Notes under the pieces: generated by a model
Told to the model about the DNA's origin: nothing
Databases searched by the model: none
What the model saw: the letters and a program-made list of their open reading frames with translations, nothing else
Made by a program: the position numbers and the translations under genes
Shown: in pieces, positions 1-10,179 of the stretch
Position numbering within the stretch: position 1 is the stretch's first letter
Layout: every line of letters starts with the position of its first letter
Source of the DNA: Streptomyces spiramenti
GTDB lineage: Bacteria; Actinomycetota; Actinomycetes; Streptomycetales; Streptomycetaceae
NCBI RefSeq assembly: GCF_012034385.1
Contig: NZ_JAAVJB010000018.1
Coordinates: 1 to 42,587 of the forward strand
Length of the DNA stretch: 42,587 nucleotides
Direction: 5' to 3'

Positions 1-30
1 GCCCCCCCGCCCGCCCGCCCGCCCGCCCCG
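1..30. repeat. GCCC tetranucleotide repeat
   Basis: The window opens with about five consecutive GCCC units flanked by C-runs. It lies upstream of amtB in a stretch with no convincing gene. It is a simple-sequence tract of the sort that varies in length by slippage. Its true extent is unknown because it touches the window edge. Confidence 0.6.
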
Positions 31-368
31 CACGCTGCCCGGCCTGCCGGGGTGCGCTCGTCGTCCCGCCCCGTGCGGTCCCCCGTCCGGCAGCTACTCG
101 GCCGCGGCGAACGCGGAGCGGCCCCGCCGGGCGCTGTCTCCGGGCCGAGGCGACCCGCCGTGCAGGCGGGGCGGGCCCCGCATCACGACCCCGTCACGGC
201 CCGGCCACGCTTCATGTCCGATTCATCACGGTGTAACGCCCCGCGGGCCATCGTCACGGGTCGGAAACACCGCCTGCCGTCCCCGGTAACGGCCCTCCGC
301 GAGCCTGGTGCGCATCCTGACCCACCCCGCTACTCCCGCACGGGTCGTTACACGAGGGGACGTTCACC
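31..368. other. Intergenic region upstream of amtB
   Basis: No convincing gene is seen here; the reading frames are arginine/proline-rich and look like high-GC shadows. The stretch becomes less GC-rich from about 190 onward, as expected for a promoter region. It holds the GlnR-type operator described separately and a ribosome-binding site (GAGGGGA, about 354-360) ahead of amtB. Confidence 0.5.
253..268 (+). promoter_or_regulatory. GlnR-type operator upstream of amtB
   Basis: GTCAC (253-257), six bases, then GAAAC (264-268) matches the actinobacterial GlnR half-site pair gTnAC-n6-GAAAC exactly. Two more GTAAC elements lie at 233-237 and 286-290. The second is at a multiple of the 11-bp pitch (33 bp from the first a-site). 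GlnR activates amtB-glnK-glnD under nitrogen limitation in Streptomyces, so motif and position agree. The exact protected region and the transcription start are not visible from sequence alone. Confidence 0.7.
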
Positions 369-1990
<1,622 letters not shown>

Positions 1991-2035
1991 ACCTCCCACC
2001 GTGACCGCGGTGGCACACGGAAACAGGAACCGCAG

Positions 2036-4591
2036 ATGACGCCCGAGACCACCGGAACGACGGATGTCCCGGAGTCCGACGCGCGCCCCAGCGGGAACTA
2101 CGCGGCGTCCCGCCTGCTCCTCCTCACACAGGAGGAGCAGGTCGGGGCGCCGCGCCGCGCCGCGCTGGCCCGGCTCACCGACACCTGGCTCACCGGTCTG
2201 CACGACGGGGCCGCCGCCTCCCTGCACGGGGCCACCGCGCTGGTCGCGGTCGGCGGCTACGGGCGAGGTGAACTCTCACCACGGAGCGACCTCGACCTGC
2301 TCCTTCTCCACGAGGGCGTACCGCTCGACGACCTCGCGACCCTTGCCGACAGGCTGTGGTACCCGATCTGGGACCTCGGTATCGCTCTCGACCACTCGGT
2401 GCGAGACCTCGCCACGACCCGCGAGACGGCACGCCACGACATCAAGGTCCGGCTCGGGCTCCTGGACGCGCGACACATCGCGGGCGACGTGCGGCTCACC
2501 GAGCGGCTGCGCACCGCGCAGCTCGCCGACTGGCGTTCCGAGGCCCCCACCCGCCTGCCGGACGTGCAGCGGCTCGCGGCCGAACGCACCAGGCGCTACG
2601 GCGAGCTGCCCTACCTGCTCGAACCCGACCTCAAGGAGGCACGGGGCGGCCTGCGTGACGCCACGACGCTGCGCGCGGTGGCAGCCTCCTGGCTCGCCGA
2701 CGCGCCCCGCGCCGGCCTGTCCGAGGCACAGGCCGCGCTGCTCGACGTCCGGGACGCCCTGCACCTCACCACCGGACGCGCCACCGACCGCCTTGCCCAG
2801 GAGGACCAGCCCCAAGTGGCCGACGCGCTGGGCCTGCTGGACCCCGACGCACTGCTGCGCCACGTGTACGAGGCGTCCCGCGTGATCGCGTACGCGTCGG
2901 ACGTCACCTGGCGCGAAGTCACACGCGTGCTGCGCTCCCGCGAGGGGAGCCCGGGAGGTACCGCGCTGGCCCCGGACGGCACCGCCCGCCCCGCGCGGGG
3001 CGGGCGCCGCACGCTCGTCCGGGACCGCAGCCCGCTCGCCGACGGCGTCGTCGAACACGAGGGAGAGGTGGTCCTCGCCCGGACGGCACGCCCCGAGCGC
3101 GACCCGACACTCGCGCTCCGCGCGGCTGCCGCCGCCGCCCAGGCGGGCCTGCCGATCGCCCTGCCGTCCCTCCGGCGGCTCGCGGAGACCGCCGCGCCAC
3201 TGCCGGTGCCCTGGCCCGCCGATGCCCGGAACGAATTCGTCACCCTGCTCGGTGCCGGGGCCGGCTGCCTCCCCGTCTGGGAGGCACTGACTTCGGTCGG
3301 CCTGATCACGAGGCTGCTGCCCGACTGGGAACGGGTGCACTGTCGACCACAGCGCAACCCCGTCCACCGATGGACGGTGGACCGGCACCTCGTCGAGACG
3401 GCAGTGCACGCCTCGGCCCTCACGCGCACCGTGCGCCGCCCCGACCTGCTGCTGGTCGCCGCTCTGCTGCACGACATCGGCAAGGGCTGGCCCGGGAACC
3501 ACAGCGTCGTGGGCGAGACCATCGCGCGTGACACGGCCCTGCGCATCGGTTTCGGAGCCGAGGACACAGCAGTCCTCGCCGTGCTCGTCCGCCATCACCT
3601 GTTGCTGGTCGAGACCGCCACCCGCCGTGACCCCGACGACCCGGCGACCGTCCGCGGTGTCGCCCGGGCCGTCGGAACCACAGGCACCCTGGAACTCCTC
3701 CACGCGTTGACGCAGGCCGACGCGCTCGCGACCGGCCCCGCTGCCTGGTCGAGCTGGCGCGCTTCCCTGGTCGAGGATCTCGTCGGGCGGGTGCGGGCGG
3801 AGCTCGCCGGCGCGACCGCCGGGCAGCTCCCGCTGGGCGGCCCACTGGACGGAGGGTCGGGCGAGCTCGAGCGCCTGGCCGTGGATGCGGTGCGCCGCGG
3901 GGGCCCCGTCCTCGTCCTCGGGAGCCCGGACGGTGGCCCCGTGCCCCTGGCTCCCGACGGCGCCGCCCAGCAGCCGGCCGCGGGGGAGGGTGAGCCCGGC
4001 CAGGCGCAGCCGGAGCCAGTCGGGGTGGCCTTGACCGTCGCACTCCCGGACCGCCCCGGCGCACTGCCGGCGGTGGCCGGGGTGCTGGCTCTTCACCGCA
4101 TGGTGGTGCGGTCCGCCACGCTTCGTGCTGTCGCCACGGCCGGGACGACCGGGAAGGCAGCGCTGGTCATGCGATGGAGGGTGGCTGCCGCGTACGGGGA
4201 GCTTCCCGACGCCGACCGTCTTCGCGCGGACCTGGTGCGCGTCCTCGAGGGATCGCTGGACATCGCTGCCCGCCTGACGGAACGCGACGCGGCGGCGCGC
4301 CCCAGGCGGCGGCGGTACCCGCCGTCCCCCGCCCCGTGCGTGGCGGTCGTCCCTCGCGAATCGAGCCGAGCCACCGTGCTGGAGGTCCGGGCCCCGGACG
4401 CCCCGGGGCTGCTGTACCGGATCGGTCAGTCGCTGGAGGACCTGGGCGTGCGTGTGCGCAGCGCGCACGTGGCGACACTCGGGGCGGACGCCGTGGACTC
4501 GTTCTACGTGACCGACGAGAGCGGCGGGCCACTCACTGCAGAAGCGGGGAGGGCGGTGGCCACGGCCGTGGAGGACGCGTTGCGGGGCTGA
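2036..4591 (+). CDS. glnD: PII nucleotidyltransferase / PII-modifying enzyme GlnD
   Basis: An 851-residue bifunctional PII-modifying enzyme. The nucleotidyltransferase motif GGYGRGELSPRSDLDLLLL, with its catalytic acidic pair, is at about residues 73-91. The HD phosphohydrolase domain (VAALLHDIGKGWPGNHSVVGE) lies at about 473-493. Two ACT regulatory domains follow (about 660-730 starting VALTVALPDRPGALP, and about 775-845 containing LEVRAPDAPGLLYRIG). In actinobacteria this enzyme adenylylates GlnK, although databases usually call it uridylyltransferase. ATG 2036 has CAGGAA upstream. A region rich in Gly, Pro and Ala (about 605-660) separates the HD and first ACT domains and looks like a linker. 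A strong hairpin follows the stop codon. Confidence 0.94.
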   Translation: MTPETTGTTDVPESDARPSGNYAASRLLLLTQEEQVGAPRRAALARLTDTWLTGLHDGAAASLHGATALVAVGGYGRGELSPRSDLDLLLLHEGVPLDDLATLADRLWYPIWDLGIALDHSVRDLATTRETARHDIKVRLGLLDARHIAGDVRLTERLRTAQLADWRSEAPTRLPDVQRLAAERTRRYGELPYLLEPDLKEARGGLRDATTLRAVAASWLADAPRAGLSEAQAALLDVRDALHLTTGRATDRLAQEDQPQVADALGLLDPDALLRHVYEASRVIAYASDVTWREVTRVLRSREGSPGGTALAPDGTARPARGGRRTLVRDRSPLADGVVEHEGEVVLARTARPERDPTLALRAAAAAAQAGLPIALPSLRRLAETAAPLPVPWPADARNEFVTLLGAGAGCLPVWEALTSVGLITRLLPDWERVHCRPQRNPVHRWTVDRHLVETAVHASALTRTVRRPDLLLVAALLHDIGKGWPGNHSVVGETIARDTALRIGFGAEDTAVLAVLVRHHLLLVETATRRDPDDPATVRGVARAVGTTGTLELLHALTQADALATGPAAWSSWRASLVEDLVGRVRAELAGATAGQLPLGGPLDGGSGELERLAVDAVRRGGPVLVLGSPDGGPVPLAPDGAAQQPAAGEGEPGQAQPEPVGVALTVALPDRPGALPAVAGVLALHRMVVRSATLRAVATAGTTGKAALVMRWRVAAAYGELPDADRLRADLVRVLEGSLDIAARLTERDAAARPRRRRYPPSPAPCVAVVPRESSRATVLEVRAPDAPGLLYRIGQSLEDLGVRVRSAHVATLGADAVDSFYVTDESGGPLTAEAGRAVATAVEDALRG

Positions 4592-4622
4592 CATGCGCGG
4601 GGCCCACCGGTCCGCCGCCCCG

Positions 4623-4662
4623 CCGCGTGCTGCCCGCCCCACGTGGCCGGGGCAGCACGCGG
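4623..4662 (+). terminator. Terminator hairpin after glnD
   Basis: A 12-bp perfect stem (arms CCGCGTGCTGCC at 4623-4634 and GGCAGCACGCGG at 4651-4662) starts 32 nt after the glnD stop. There is no long U-tract, which is common for Streptomyces terminators. It probably ends the amtB-glnK-glnD transcript. Confidence 0.7.
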
Positions 4663-4849
4663 TCCGGCGAATCGGTGGCGATGTAGCGCCCACGGCGGCG
4701 CACTCCGGGCCGGCGGGGGGCGCGGCGCACGCCGTGCCGGCCCTGCGGGCAACCCACGGGGCGGCACGGGCCGTCGCCCACGGGCCCGGAGGGCGGGAGA
4801 AGCACCCTCTGCCGGCTGCTGCTCGCAGACCCGCCCCGCGCTCCCGCCC

Positions 4850-4880
4850 GTGACCGCCCCATGGCGCGGGCGGATACCCT
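4850..4880 (+). promoter_or_regulatory. Candidate ffh promoter
   Basis: TGACCG (4851-4856), 18 bp, then TACCCT (4875-4880) resembles a housekeeping sigma (HrdB) promoter. Transcription would begin near 4887, leaving about 40 nt of leader ahead of the ffh GTG at 4927. This also argues against the ATG at 4861 as the ffh start. Confidence 0.4.
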
Positions 4881-4926
4881 TGGTCGCGTCAGAGCCAAGC
4901 CCCCGACTCCGAGGACCCGCGACGCC

Positions 4927-6492
4927 GTGTTCGACACTCTTTCCGATCGTCTCAGTGCGACGTTCAAGAATCTCCGAGGCCGGGGCCGCCTGTCCGAGGC
5001 CGACATCGATGCCACGGCCCGCGAGATCCGCATCGCGTTGCTGGAGGCGGACGTCGCGCTGCCGGTGGTTCGCGCCTTCATCAAGCAGGTGAAGGAACGG
5101 GCTGCCGGTTCCGAGGTCTCCAAGGCGCTCAACCCCGCGCAGCAGGTCATCAAGATCGTCAACGAGGAGCTCGTCGGCATCCTCGGTGGCGAGACCCGTC
5201 GCCTGCGCTTCTCCAAGAACCCGCCGACCGTGATCATGCTTGCCGGTCTCCAGGGAGCCGGAAAGACGACTCTCGCGGGCAAGCTCGCCAAGTGGCTCAA
5301 GTCCCAGGGGCACAGCCCGCTGCTGGTCGCCTGCGACCTGCAGCGCCCCAATGCTGTGAACCAGCTCGGCGTGGTCGGCGAACGCGCGGGGGTCGCGGTC
5401 TTCGCTCCCGAGCCTGGCAACGGCGTCGGCGACCCGGTGGCCGTGGCCCGCGACTCGGTCGCCTTCGCGCGGGACAAGCAGTACGACGTGGTGATCGTCG
5501 ACACCGCGGGTCGACTCGGTATCGATGCCGAGCTGATGCAGCAGGCCGCCGACATCCGCGACGCGGTCAGCCCCGACGAGGTGCTCTTCGTCGTCGACGC
5601 GATGATCGGCCAGGACGCGGTCACCACAGCTGAGGCGTTCCGCGACGGCGTCGGGTTCGACGGCGTGGTGCTCTCCAAGCTCGACGGTGACGCCCGGGGC
5701 GGCGCGGCTCTCTCCGTGGCGCACGTCACCGGCCGCCAGGTCATGTTCGCCTCCAACGGTGAGGGGCTCGACGACTTCGACGCCTTTCACCCGGACCGCA
5801 TGGCCTCGCGAATCCTCGGAATGGGCGATGTCCTCAGCCTGATCGAGAAGGCGGAGCAGACCTTCAGCCAGGAGGAGGCGGAGAAGCTCGCCGAGAAGCT
5901 GTCGAAGGGCCCCAAGCAGTTCACTCTGGACGACTTCCTCGCCCAGATGGAGCAGGTCCGCAAGATGGGCTCCATCTCGAAGCTCCTCGGGATGATGCCC
6001 GGCATGGGGCAGATGCGGGACCAGATCAACAACCTCGACGAGCGGGACGTCGACCGCACCGCCGCGATCATCAAGTCGATGACACCCGCGGAGCGGGAGG
6101 ACCCCAAGATCATCAACGGGTCGCGCCGCGCCCGCATCGCGCGCGGCTCCGGCGTGGACGTCAGTGCCGTCAAGAACCTGGTGGAGCGCTTCTTCGAGGC
6201 GCGCAAGATGATGTCCAAGATGGCCCAGGGCGGTGGGATCCCGGGAATGCCGGGCATGCCCGGGATGCCTGGCATGGGCGGCGGAGCCGGGCGGAAGCGC
6301 GGCAAGCAGCCCCCGAAGAAGGCGAAGGGCAAGCAGCGCAGCGGAAACCCCATGAAGCGCCAGGCGGACGAGCGGGCCGCAGCCGAGCGCAAGGCCGCCG
6401 GTGGCTCCTTCGGCATTCCGGGCGCGGGGCAGGACGCGGGCGACTTCGAGCTGCCCAAGGAGTTCCGGGACATGCTGCCTCCGGAGAAGTGA
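4927..6492 (+). CDS. ffh: Signal recognition particle GTPase Ffh
   Basis: A 521-residue SRP54-type protein that binds signal sequences and, as a GTPase with FtsY, directs ribosome-nascent chains to the membrane. The frame is open from ATG 4861. I chose GTG 4927 because the family N-terminus (FDTLSDRLSATFKNLRG) begins exactly there. The N domain covers residues 1 to about 90. The G domain holds G1 GLQGAGKTT (about 107-115), CDLQRPNAVNQL and DTAGRLG, with LSKLDGDARGGAALS near residue 250. The methionine-rich M domain (about 325-430) includes KLLGMMPGMGQM and INGSRRARIARGSG for RNA binding. A GMP-rich tail and a lysine/arginine-rich C-terminus follow. A terminator hairpin follows the stop. Confidence 0.97.
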   Translation: MFDTLSDRLSATFKNLRGRGRLSEADIDATAREIRIALLEADVALPVVRAFIKQVKERAAGSEVSKALNPAQQVIKIVNEELVGILGGETRRLRFSKNPPTVIMLAGLQGAGKTTLAGKLAKWLKSQGHSPLLVACDLQRPNAVNQLGVVGERAGVAVFAPEPGNGVGDPVAVARDSVAFARDKQYDVVIVDTAGRLGIDAELMQQAADIRDAVSPDEVLFVVDAMIGQDAVTTAEAFRDGVGFDGVVLSKLDGDARGGAALSVAHVTGRQVMFASNGEGLDDFDAFHPDRMASRILGMGDVLSLIEKAEQTFSQEEAEKLAEKLSKGPKQFTLDDFLAQMEQVRKMGSISKLLGMMPGMGQMRDQINNLDERDVDRTAAIIKSMTPAEREDPKIINGSRRARIARGSGVDVSAVKNLVERFFEARKMMSKMAQGGGIPGMPGMPGMPGMGGGAGRKRGKQPPKKAKGKQRSGNPMKRQADERAAAERKAAGGSFGIPGAGQDAGDFELPKEFRDMLPPEK

Positions 6493-6520
6493 CCGCGGCG
6501 CGGGCGGCATCGGCGGTCGA

Positions 6521-6544
6521 CCTCTCGGGCGCTCGCCCGAGAGG
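6521..6544. terminator. Terminator hairpin after ffh
   Basis: Perfect 10-bp stem (CCTCTCGGGC / GCCCGAGAGG) with a 4-nt loop, 29 nt past the ffh stop. It lies between ffh (+) and the convergent methyltransferase gene (-). The remaining roughly 200 bp up to 6751 shows no other feature. Confidence 0.7.
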
Positions 6545-6751
6545 GGGCGCAGGCGGCCCGACGGTGGAGCCGTTGCGTCACCGGCGACCGTACGGGCGAC
6601 CGCCCCGGGCGATGCGCCGCCCCGACGTCGGACGGGGCCGCTGCATGCCGCCGCGCCGGGCGCACGGGGCGCCTGACGTGCGGTCGGCGCCACGGGGTGC
6701 TTCTGGCCCCGGGGCCCCCACCCGACCAGTCGCGGACGGGTGGAGCCACCG

Positions 6752-7582
6752 TCACACCTCCGCCACGACGTACGGCAGCGGGTTCGGCAGCCACACCGCG
6801 CCGTCCGCACCCACGTGGGGGCGGATCGCCTCGACGAGTTCCTTCACCACCCGGTCGGCGCCCGCCGCGCCGATCGCGGTGTCGAACGCTCCCGACGCCA
6901 GCAACCCGCGCAGGGCGCACTCGATGCCCGGATACCCGAACGGGCAGTTGACGACGGCTGTCCGAGGGTTCCGGAGCCCAGCAGCCAGGACGATGTGCAG
7001 CAGCCGTTCCCCGGCCGTCGCCGGGGCGGGGCGCTCCCCGTGCACCGGCGCGGACGTCGCGCCGACCGCCGCCAGGCCCGCGAGGCGAGAGGTGATGGTG
7101 CCGGCGAAGGCGCCGGGGTCCACCGGGCTCGCCACGATCACTCTGCTCCCCGTGGCGGCCAACGCGCTCGCGCGCTGCAGTGCCGCGGGGTCGGCGGCCC
7201 CGCCGAACGCGGTGATCAGCGTGAACGGCGCGACCCCCGCCTCCGGTACCGCCTCCGTCACGAGACGGGCGGGCCAGCGTCGACCGCCCTCTTCGGGTGC
7301 CGGCAGCAACCGCTGTCGCGCCATGCCCAGCAGGTCGACGTCCGTGTCGGCCCCCGTTACCTCGGCGCCGAGTGCCGCGGCGCGAAGCAGCGCCAGACCG
7401 GAGCCGCAGCCCAGGCCAAGCAGACGGGTCCCGGGCCCCACCCCGACGTCGCGGTACACCGTGTCGTAGAGCGGAACGAACATCCGCTCCTGGATCTCCG
7501 CCCAGTCCCGCGCACGGGACGTCGGAGCGGTGCCACGTCCTCCGACGTGGCGGGATTCGTGGTGAGCCAGCGTGGGTGTCAA
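6752..7582 (-). CDS. Class I SAM-dependent methyltransferase, unknown substrate
   Basis: A predicted 276-residue cytoplasmic methyltransferase. The Rossmann motif I (LLGLGCGSGLALLRAAA) binds S-adenosylmethionine at about residue 54 onward, and the acidic loop VTGADTD follows in the usual place. The frame extends up to 7762, but the extra 60 residues are low-complexity and family-atypical. I therefore favour the TTG at 7582, which gives MTPTLAHHES, like Streptomyces homologues that I recall starting MTPTL. The gene is convergent with ffh and divergent from the SprT-like gene. The substrate cannot be inferred. The start is less certain than the family assignment. Confidence 0.75.
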   Translation of the reverse strand: MTPTLAHHESRHVGGRGTAPTSRARDWAEIQERMFVPLYDTVYRDVGVGPGTRLLGLGCGSGLALLRAAALGAEVTGADTDVDLLGMARQRLLPAPEEGGRRWPARLVTEAVPEAGVAPFTLITAFGGAADPAALQRASALAATGSRVIVASPVDPGAFAGTITSRLAGLAAVGATSAPVHGERPAPATAGERLLHIVLAAGLRNPRTAVVNCPFGYPGIECALRGLLASGAFDTAIGAAGADRVVKELVEAIRPHVGADGAVWLPNPLPYVVAEV

Positions 7583-8216
7583 GACCGAGCCCCAATCGAC
7601 GGGTGTGCGGCGGCCGTCGGCCGATGAAGGTCCCCTCGTCCTGTATGACAGAAAACTCCGTTCGGCTCCTGTCGTCCACAGACAGCCGGGGCCCGTAACC
7701 GGTCCTCCCGAGGTCACCGCGTCCTGCCGGAAACGGTCCCGCGGTGCGGCACCCCGGGTCACGCTTTCGGTGCACGTACCCGAGGCGGCCGGAGGTGGTC
7801 ACCTGCCTGCCGCCGGGAGCCGCGGGGAAAGCGCTGTGCCGCACGACCTGGGCCGTCCACCTCCGAACAGGTGGCTCGGTGCCTCGGTGGGGCCGGCTCC
7901 ATGCGGCACGGCAACCCACCGCCCGGCGCGGTGGCACGGGGCAACCTCCCGATCGCCCGAAAGGGTGACGGGCAGGCCCCGCTGCGGCCGGATGGCGCGG
8001 CACGTGGCAGCGGCGGTGTCCGGGCAGCCGTCCGGTAGGTGCGCCGCCCGGCCCCGTTCGCGTCTGCGGGCCGGGCTCCTGGCATGCGTGTCCGTCGCGG
8101 CACGAAGCCGATCCGTGCGTCGTGCGCAGTACTCGCGTCGATCGCCGAGTAAGCGCGGATTCGGAGAGTTGGCCGGGAATCGGAACACCTTGGTGGCCTT
8201 GCTCGTTAGTCCCGAC
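7583..8216. other. Divergent intergenic region, methyltransferase / SprT-like gene
   Basis: 634 bp between two divergently transcribed genes. Overlapping reading frames run through it, but none has recognisable family features and all are arginine-rich. It should hold promoters for both genes; a candidate ECF-type promoter at its right end is listed separately. An interrupted inverted repeat TACTCG...CGAGTA lies near 8130-8150. Its size leaves room for an unrecognised small RNA, but I see no direct evidence. Confidence 0.4.
8182..8207 (+). promoter_or_regulatory. Candidate ECF-sigma (SigR-like) promoter, leaderless
   Basis: GGAAC (8182-8186), exactly 18 bp, then GTT (8205-8207) matches the layout of the Streptomyces SigR consensus GGAAT-N18-GTT with one change at -35. 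Transcription would start about 7-10 nt after the GTT, at or next to the GTG start at 8217, giving a leaderless mRNA. This is a short degenerate motif and may be chance. Confidence 0.35.
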
Positions 8217-8810
8217 GTGAGCACGACACCACCAGTTCTCGCCGCCGAGTTGGCGCTGGCGTGGGCCGATATTCAGCGGTACCACCCCGAGCTCCCCAAC
8301 CTGGCTGCGCCCGAATCCCTGATCGGGGAGTCCTCGTCCGCCTGCGGATCGGAGCTCTCCTTCGAACGCCTCCTGCACGAGGCCGTCCACGGTATCGCCG
8401 CTGCGCGCGGCGTACGGGACACCTCTCGCGCCGGCCGTTACCACAACCGTCGTTTCCTGTCCGTCGCCGAGGAACTCGGCCTGACCCACGCGCACGAACC
8501 GCATCCGAGCAGCGGTTTCTCCGTCGTAGCCATGACCCCGGAGACCCGGCGCCGCTACCGGGCCACGGCCGAGCGACTGCAACGTGCCCTTTCCGCGCAC
8601 TCGGCCGCCACCTCGGGCGAGACCGCCCGGAGCTTCCGTGGTCCCGCCGCCCGGCATGGATCGTCCGGCGGCGGGGTGAGAGTCAAGGCTGTCTGCGACT
8701 GCGGACGCAACGTCCGCGTCGTTCCTTCGGTCCTTGCGCAGGCCCCGATCGTCTGCGGCGCCTGCGGCAAGCCCTTCCGAATCGCTGAAGCGGTCGCCGC
8801 GGCGGCTTGA
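8217..8810 (+). CDS. SprT-like zinc metallopeptidase with zinc ribbon
   Basis: A 197-residue predicted soluble zinc peptidase. The HExxH motif HEAVH (residues 54-58) sits in a helix after LSFERLL. A likely third ligand is the histidine in GRYHNRRF (about residue 76). The C-terminus carries a zinc ribbon with CxC (150, 152) and CxxC (170, 173). This HEAxH...TSRxGRYHN arrangement is known to me from actinobacterial SprT-like proteins, often on plasmids or integrative elements; the eukaryotic relative Spartan degrades DNA-crosslinked proteins. Start choice: GTG 8217 follows directly on a possible promoter, with no Shine-Dalgarno. A longer frame to 7572 exists but its extension looks non-coding. 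The biological substrate is unknown. Confidence 0.72.
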   Translation: MSTTPPVLAAELALAWADIQRYHPELPNLAAPESLIGESSSACGSELSFERLLHEAVHGIAAARGVRDTSRAGRYHNRRFLSVAEELGLTHAHEPHPSSGFSVVAMTPETRRRYRATAERLQRALSAHSAATSGETARSFRGPAARHGSSGGGVRVKAVCDCGRNVRVVPSVLAQAPIVCGACGKPFRIAEAVAAAA

Positions 8811-9347
8811 GAACCGCTGCCGCCCGGTCCGTCCCGACCCCGCCCCCTCCGTGCCCCCCACCTCGCGCGGAGCCGATGGCCTCACGGCCCAGCGCCTGCC
8901 GGTGCTCCAGCCCGCCGGCAGGCCCTCGCGCACCCATGGGGCAACGCGCGGCAGAGCATGTGCGCCGCGCCCAGCGGACGGCGGGACCCTGCCGGTCGGC
9001 GCGGTGCGACTCGCGTGTCCCGTCCTTGCGTCGAGCTCGCCCCGACCGCGACGGTCGGCCGGTTCGCCTGGCCCCTCCGCCGCTGCTTCCTCGCGGACGA
9101 CCGCCCCCTCCGGGCCGGGGCCACCCGCCATGAGCGGAGCGCCGGACGTGTGCCGCCGCCCCGCCGCTACCGGGGCAGTGCCACCGCACGAGTGGCGCAG
9201 CGGGTGTGGCAGAATGGCCAGCTGAACTCGCCGGTCGAGTAGGAACCCTCTCGCCTCCGCTCGGCGCGTCCTCGGGTAGACCCCGCCCGCAACCCCACGC
9301 GGTGTCGGCGGCGCACCCACCTCAATCACACAGGAGACACCACAGCT
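8811..9347. other. Intergenic region upstream of rpsP
   Basis: 537 bp with no supportable gene. All frames are Arg/Pro/Ala-rich shadows without a ribosome-binding site. The end of the region (about 9200-9347) is likely the rpsP promoter and leader: a -10-like CAGAAT is at 9210-9215 and a Shine-Dalgarno AGGAGA lies near 9331-9336. Confidence 0.45.
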
Positions 9348-9767
9348 GTGGCAGTCAAGATCAAGCTGAAGCGCCTGGGCAAGATCCGGTCGCCTCACTA
9401 CCGCATCATCATCGCCGACTCCCGCACCCGCCGTGACGGCCGTGCGATCGAGGAGATCGGTCTGTACCACCCGGTGCAGAACCCCTCCCGCATCGAGGTC
9501 GACAGCGAGCGCGCCCAGTACTGGCTGGGTGTCGGCGCGCAGCCGACCGAGCCCGTCCTGGCCATCCTGAAGGTCACCGGCGACTGGCAGAAGTTCAAGG
9601 GTCTGCCCGCGCCGGAGCCGATGAAGGTCGCCGAGCCGAAGTCCGAGCAGGGCTACGCGTTCGAGGCCGCCGGTTCGGACGAGCCCAAGGGTGAGGCCAT
9701 CACCCAGAAGGCGAAGAAGGCCGACAAGAAGGCCGACGAGGCCGCGGCCGAGCCGGCCGAGGCCTGA
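9348..9767 (+). CDS. rpsP: 30S ribosomal protein S16
   Basis: A 139-residue S16 protein starting at GTG with AGGAGA upstream. The N-terminal signature [30 protein letters not shown] is canonical, followed by [37 protein letters not shown]. The core is about 85 residues; the rest is a charged Ala/Lys/Glu extension typical of actinomycetes and probably disordered. It is a primary 16S rRNA-binding protein of the small subunit. The KH-domain gene follows after 2 bp, so they are co-transcribed. Confidence 0.97.
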   Translation: MAVKIKLKRLGKIRSPHYRIIIADSRTRRDGRAIEEIGLYHPVQNPSRIEVDSERAQYWLGVGAQPTEPVLAILKVTGDWQKFKGLPAPEPMKVAEPKSEQGYAFEAAGSDEPKGEAITQKAKKADKKADEAAAEPAEA

Positions 9768-9769
9768 GG

Positions 9770-10009
9770 ATGCTCGAGGAGGCCCTCGAGCACCTGGTGA
9801 AGGGCATCGTCGAACACCCCGACGAGGTCCAGGTCGCCTCACGCAACCAGCGTCGTGGACAGGTGCTCGAGGTCCGGGTTCACCCGGATGACCTCGGCAA
9901 GGTGATCGGCCGGAACGGTCGCACCGCCCGTTCGCTGCGAACGGTCGTGGGCGCGCTCGGCGGTCGCGGCATCCGCGTCGACCTGGTCGACGTGGACGAG
10001 GTCCGCTGA
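9770..10009 (+). CDS. khpA: KH-domain RNA-binding protein (KhpA type)
   Basis: A 79-residue single KH-domain protein. The GxxG loop that grips RNA is GRNG (within [14 protein letters not shown], about residues 44-57), and the following helix is complete. It sits 2 bp after rpsP, its standard neighbour in Gram-positive bacteria. KhpA partners KhpB in other species and affects sRNA/mRNA stability and envelope growth; here the role is inferred from family. A very strong terminator follows. Confidence 0.93.
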   Translation: MLEEALEHLVKGIVEHPDEVQVASRNQRRGQVLEVRVHPDDLGKVIGRNGRTARSLRTVVGALGGRGIRVDLVDVDEVR

Positions 10010-10021
10010 CAACTCGCGTAC

Positions 10022-10066
10022 CGGCACGGGCCGGGGACGGCGTACCGCCGTCCCCGGCCCGTGCCG
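10022..10066 (+). terminator. Long perfect terminator hairpin after the KH gene
   Basis: A perfect stem of about 21 bp (left arm from 10022, right arm ending 10066) closed by a 3-nt loop, only 12 nt after the KH-protein stop. This is among the strongest hairpins in the window and separates rpsP-khpA from rimM-trmD. Confidence 0.85.
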
Positions 10067-10179
10067 CGTTTCCGGGGGACTCCCGGCCTGGTCGGCGGCC
10101 TCGCGGCGCCCATCGGGCGCACGGGGCCGCCCACTGCCACCGACGGGACGCCCCGTGCGTCAAGAAAGGAACCACCGCA

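Larger units (their letters stand above)
4592..4926. other. glnD-ffh intergenic region
   Basis: A 335-bp gap with no believable gene. It contains the glnD terminator hairpin at its start and a candidate ffh promoter near 4850-4880; both are listed separately. The frame open from 4861 into ffh is probably 5' untranslated sequence rather than an N-terminal extension. Confidence 0.5.

Noticed and set aside
7583..7762. N-terminal extension of the methyltransferase to 7762
   Set aside because: The extra 60 residues have no conserved features, and the TTG start at 7582 fits homologues better.
9200..9245. Possible tRNA upstream of rpsP
   Set aside because: No cloverleaf or T-loop consensus could be drawn.
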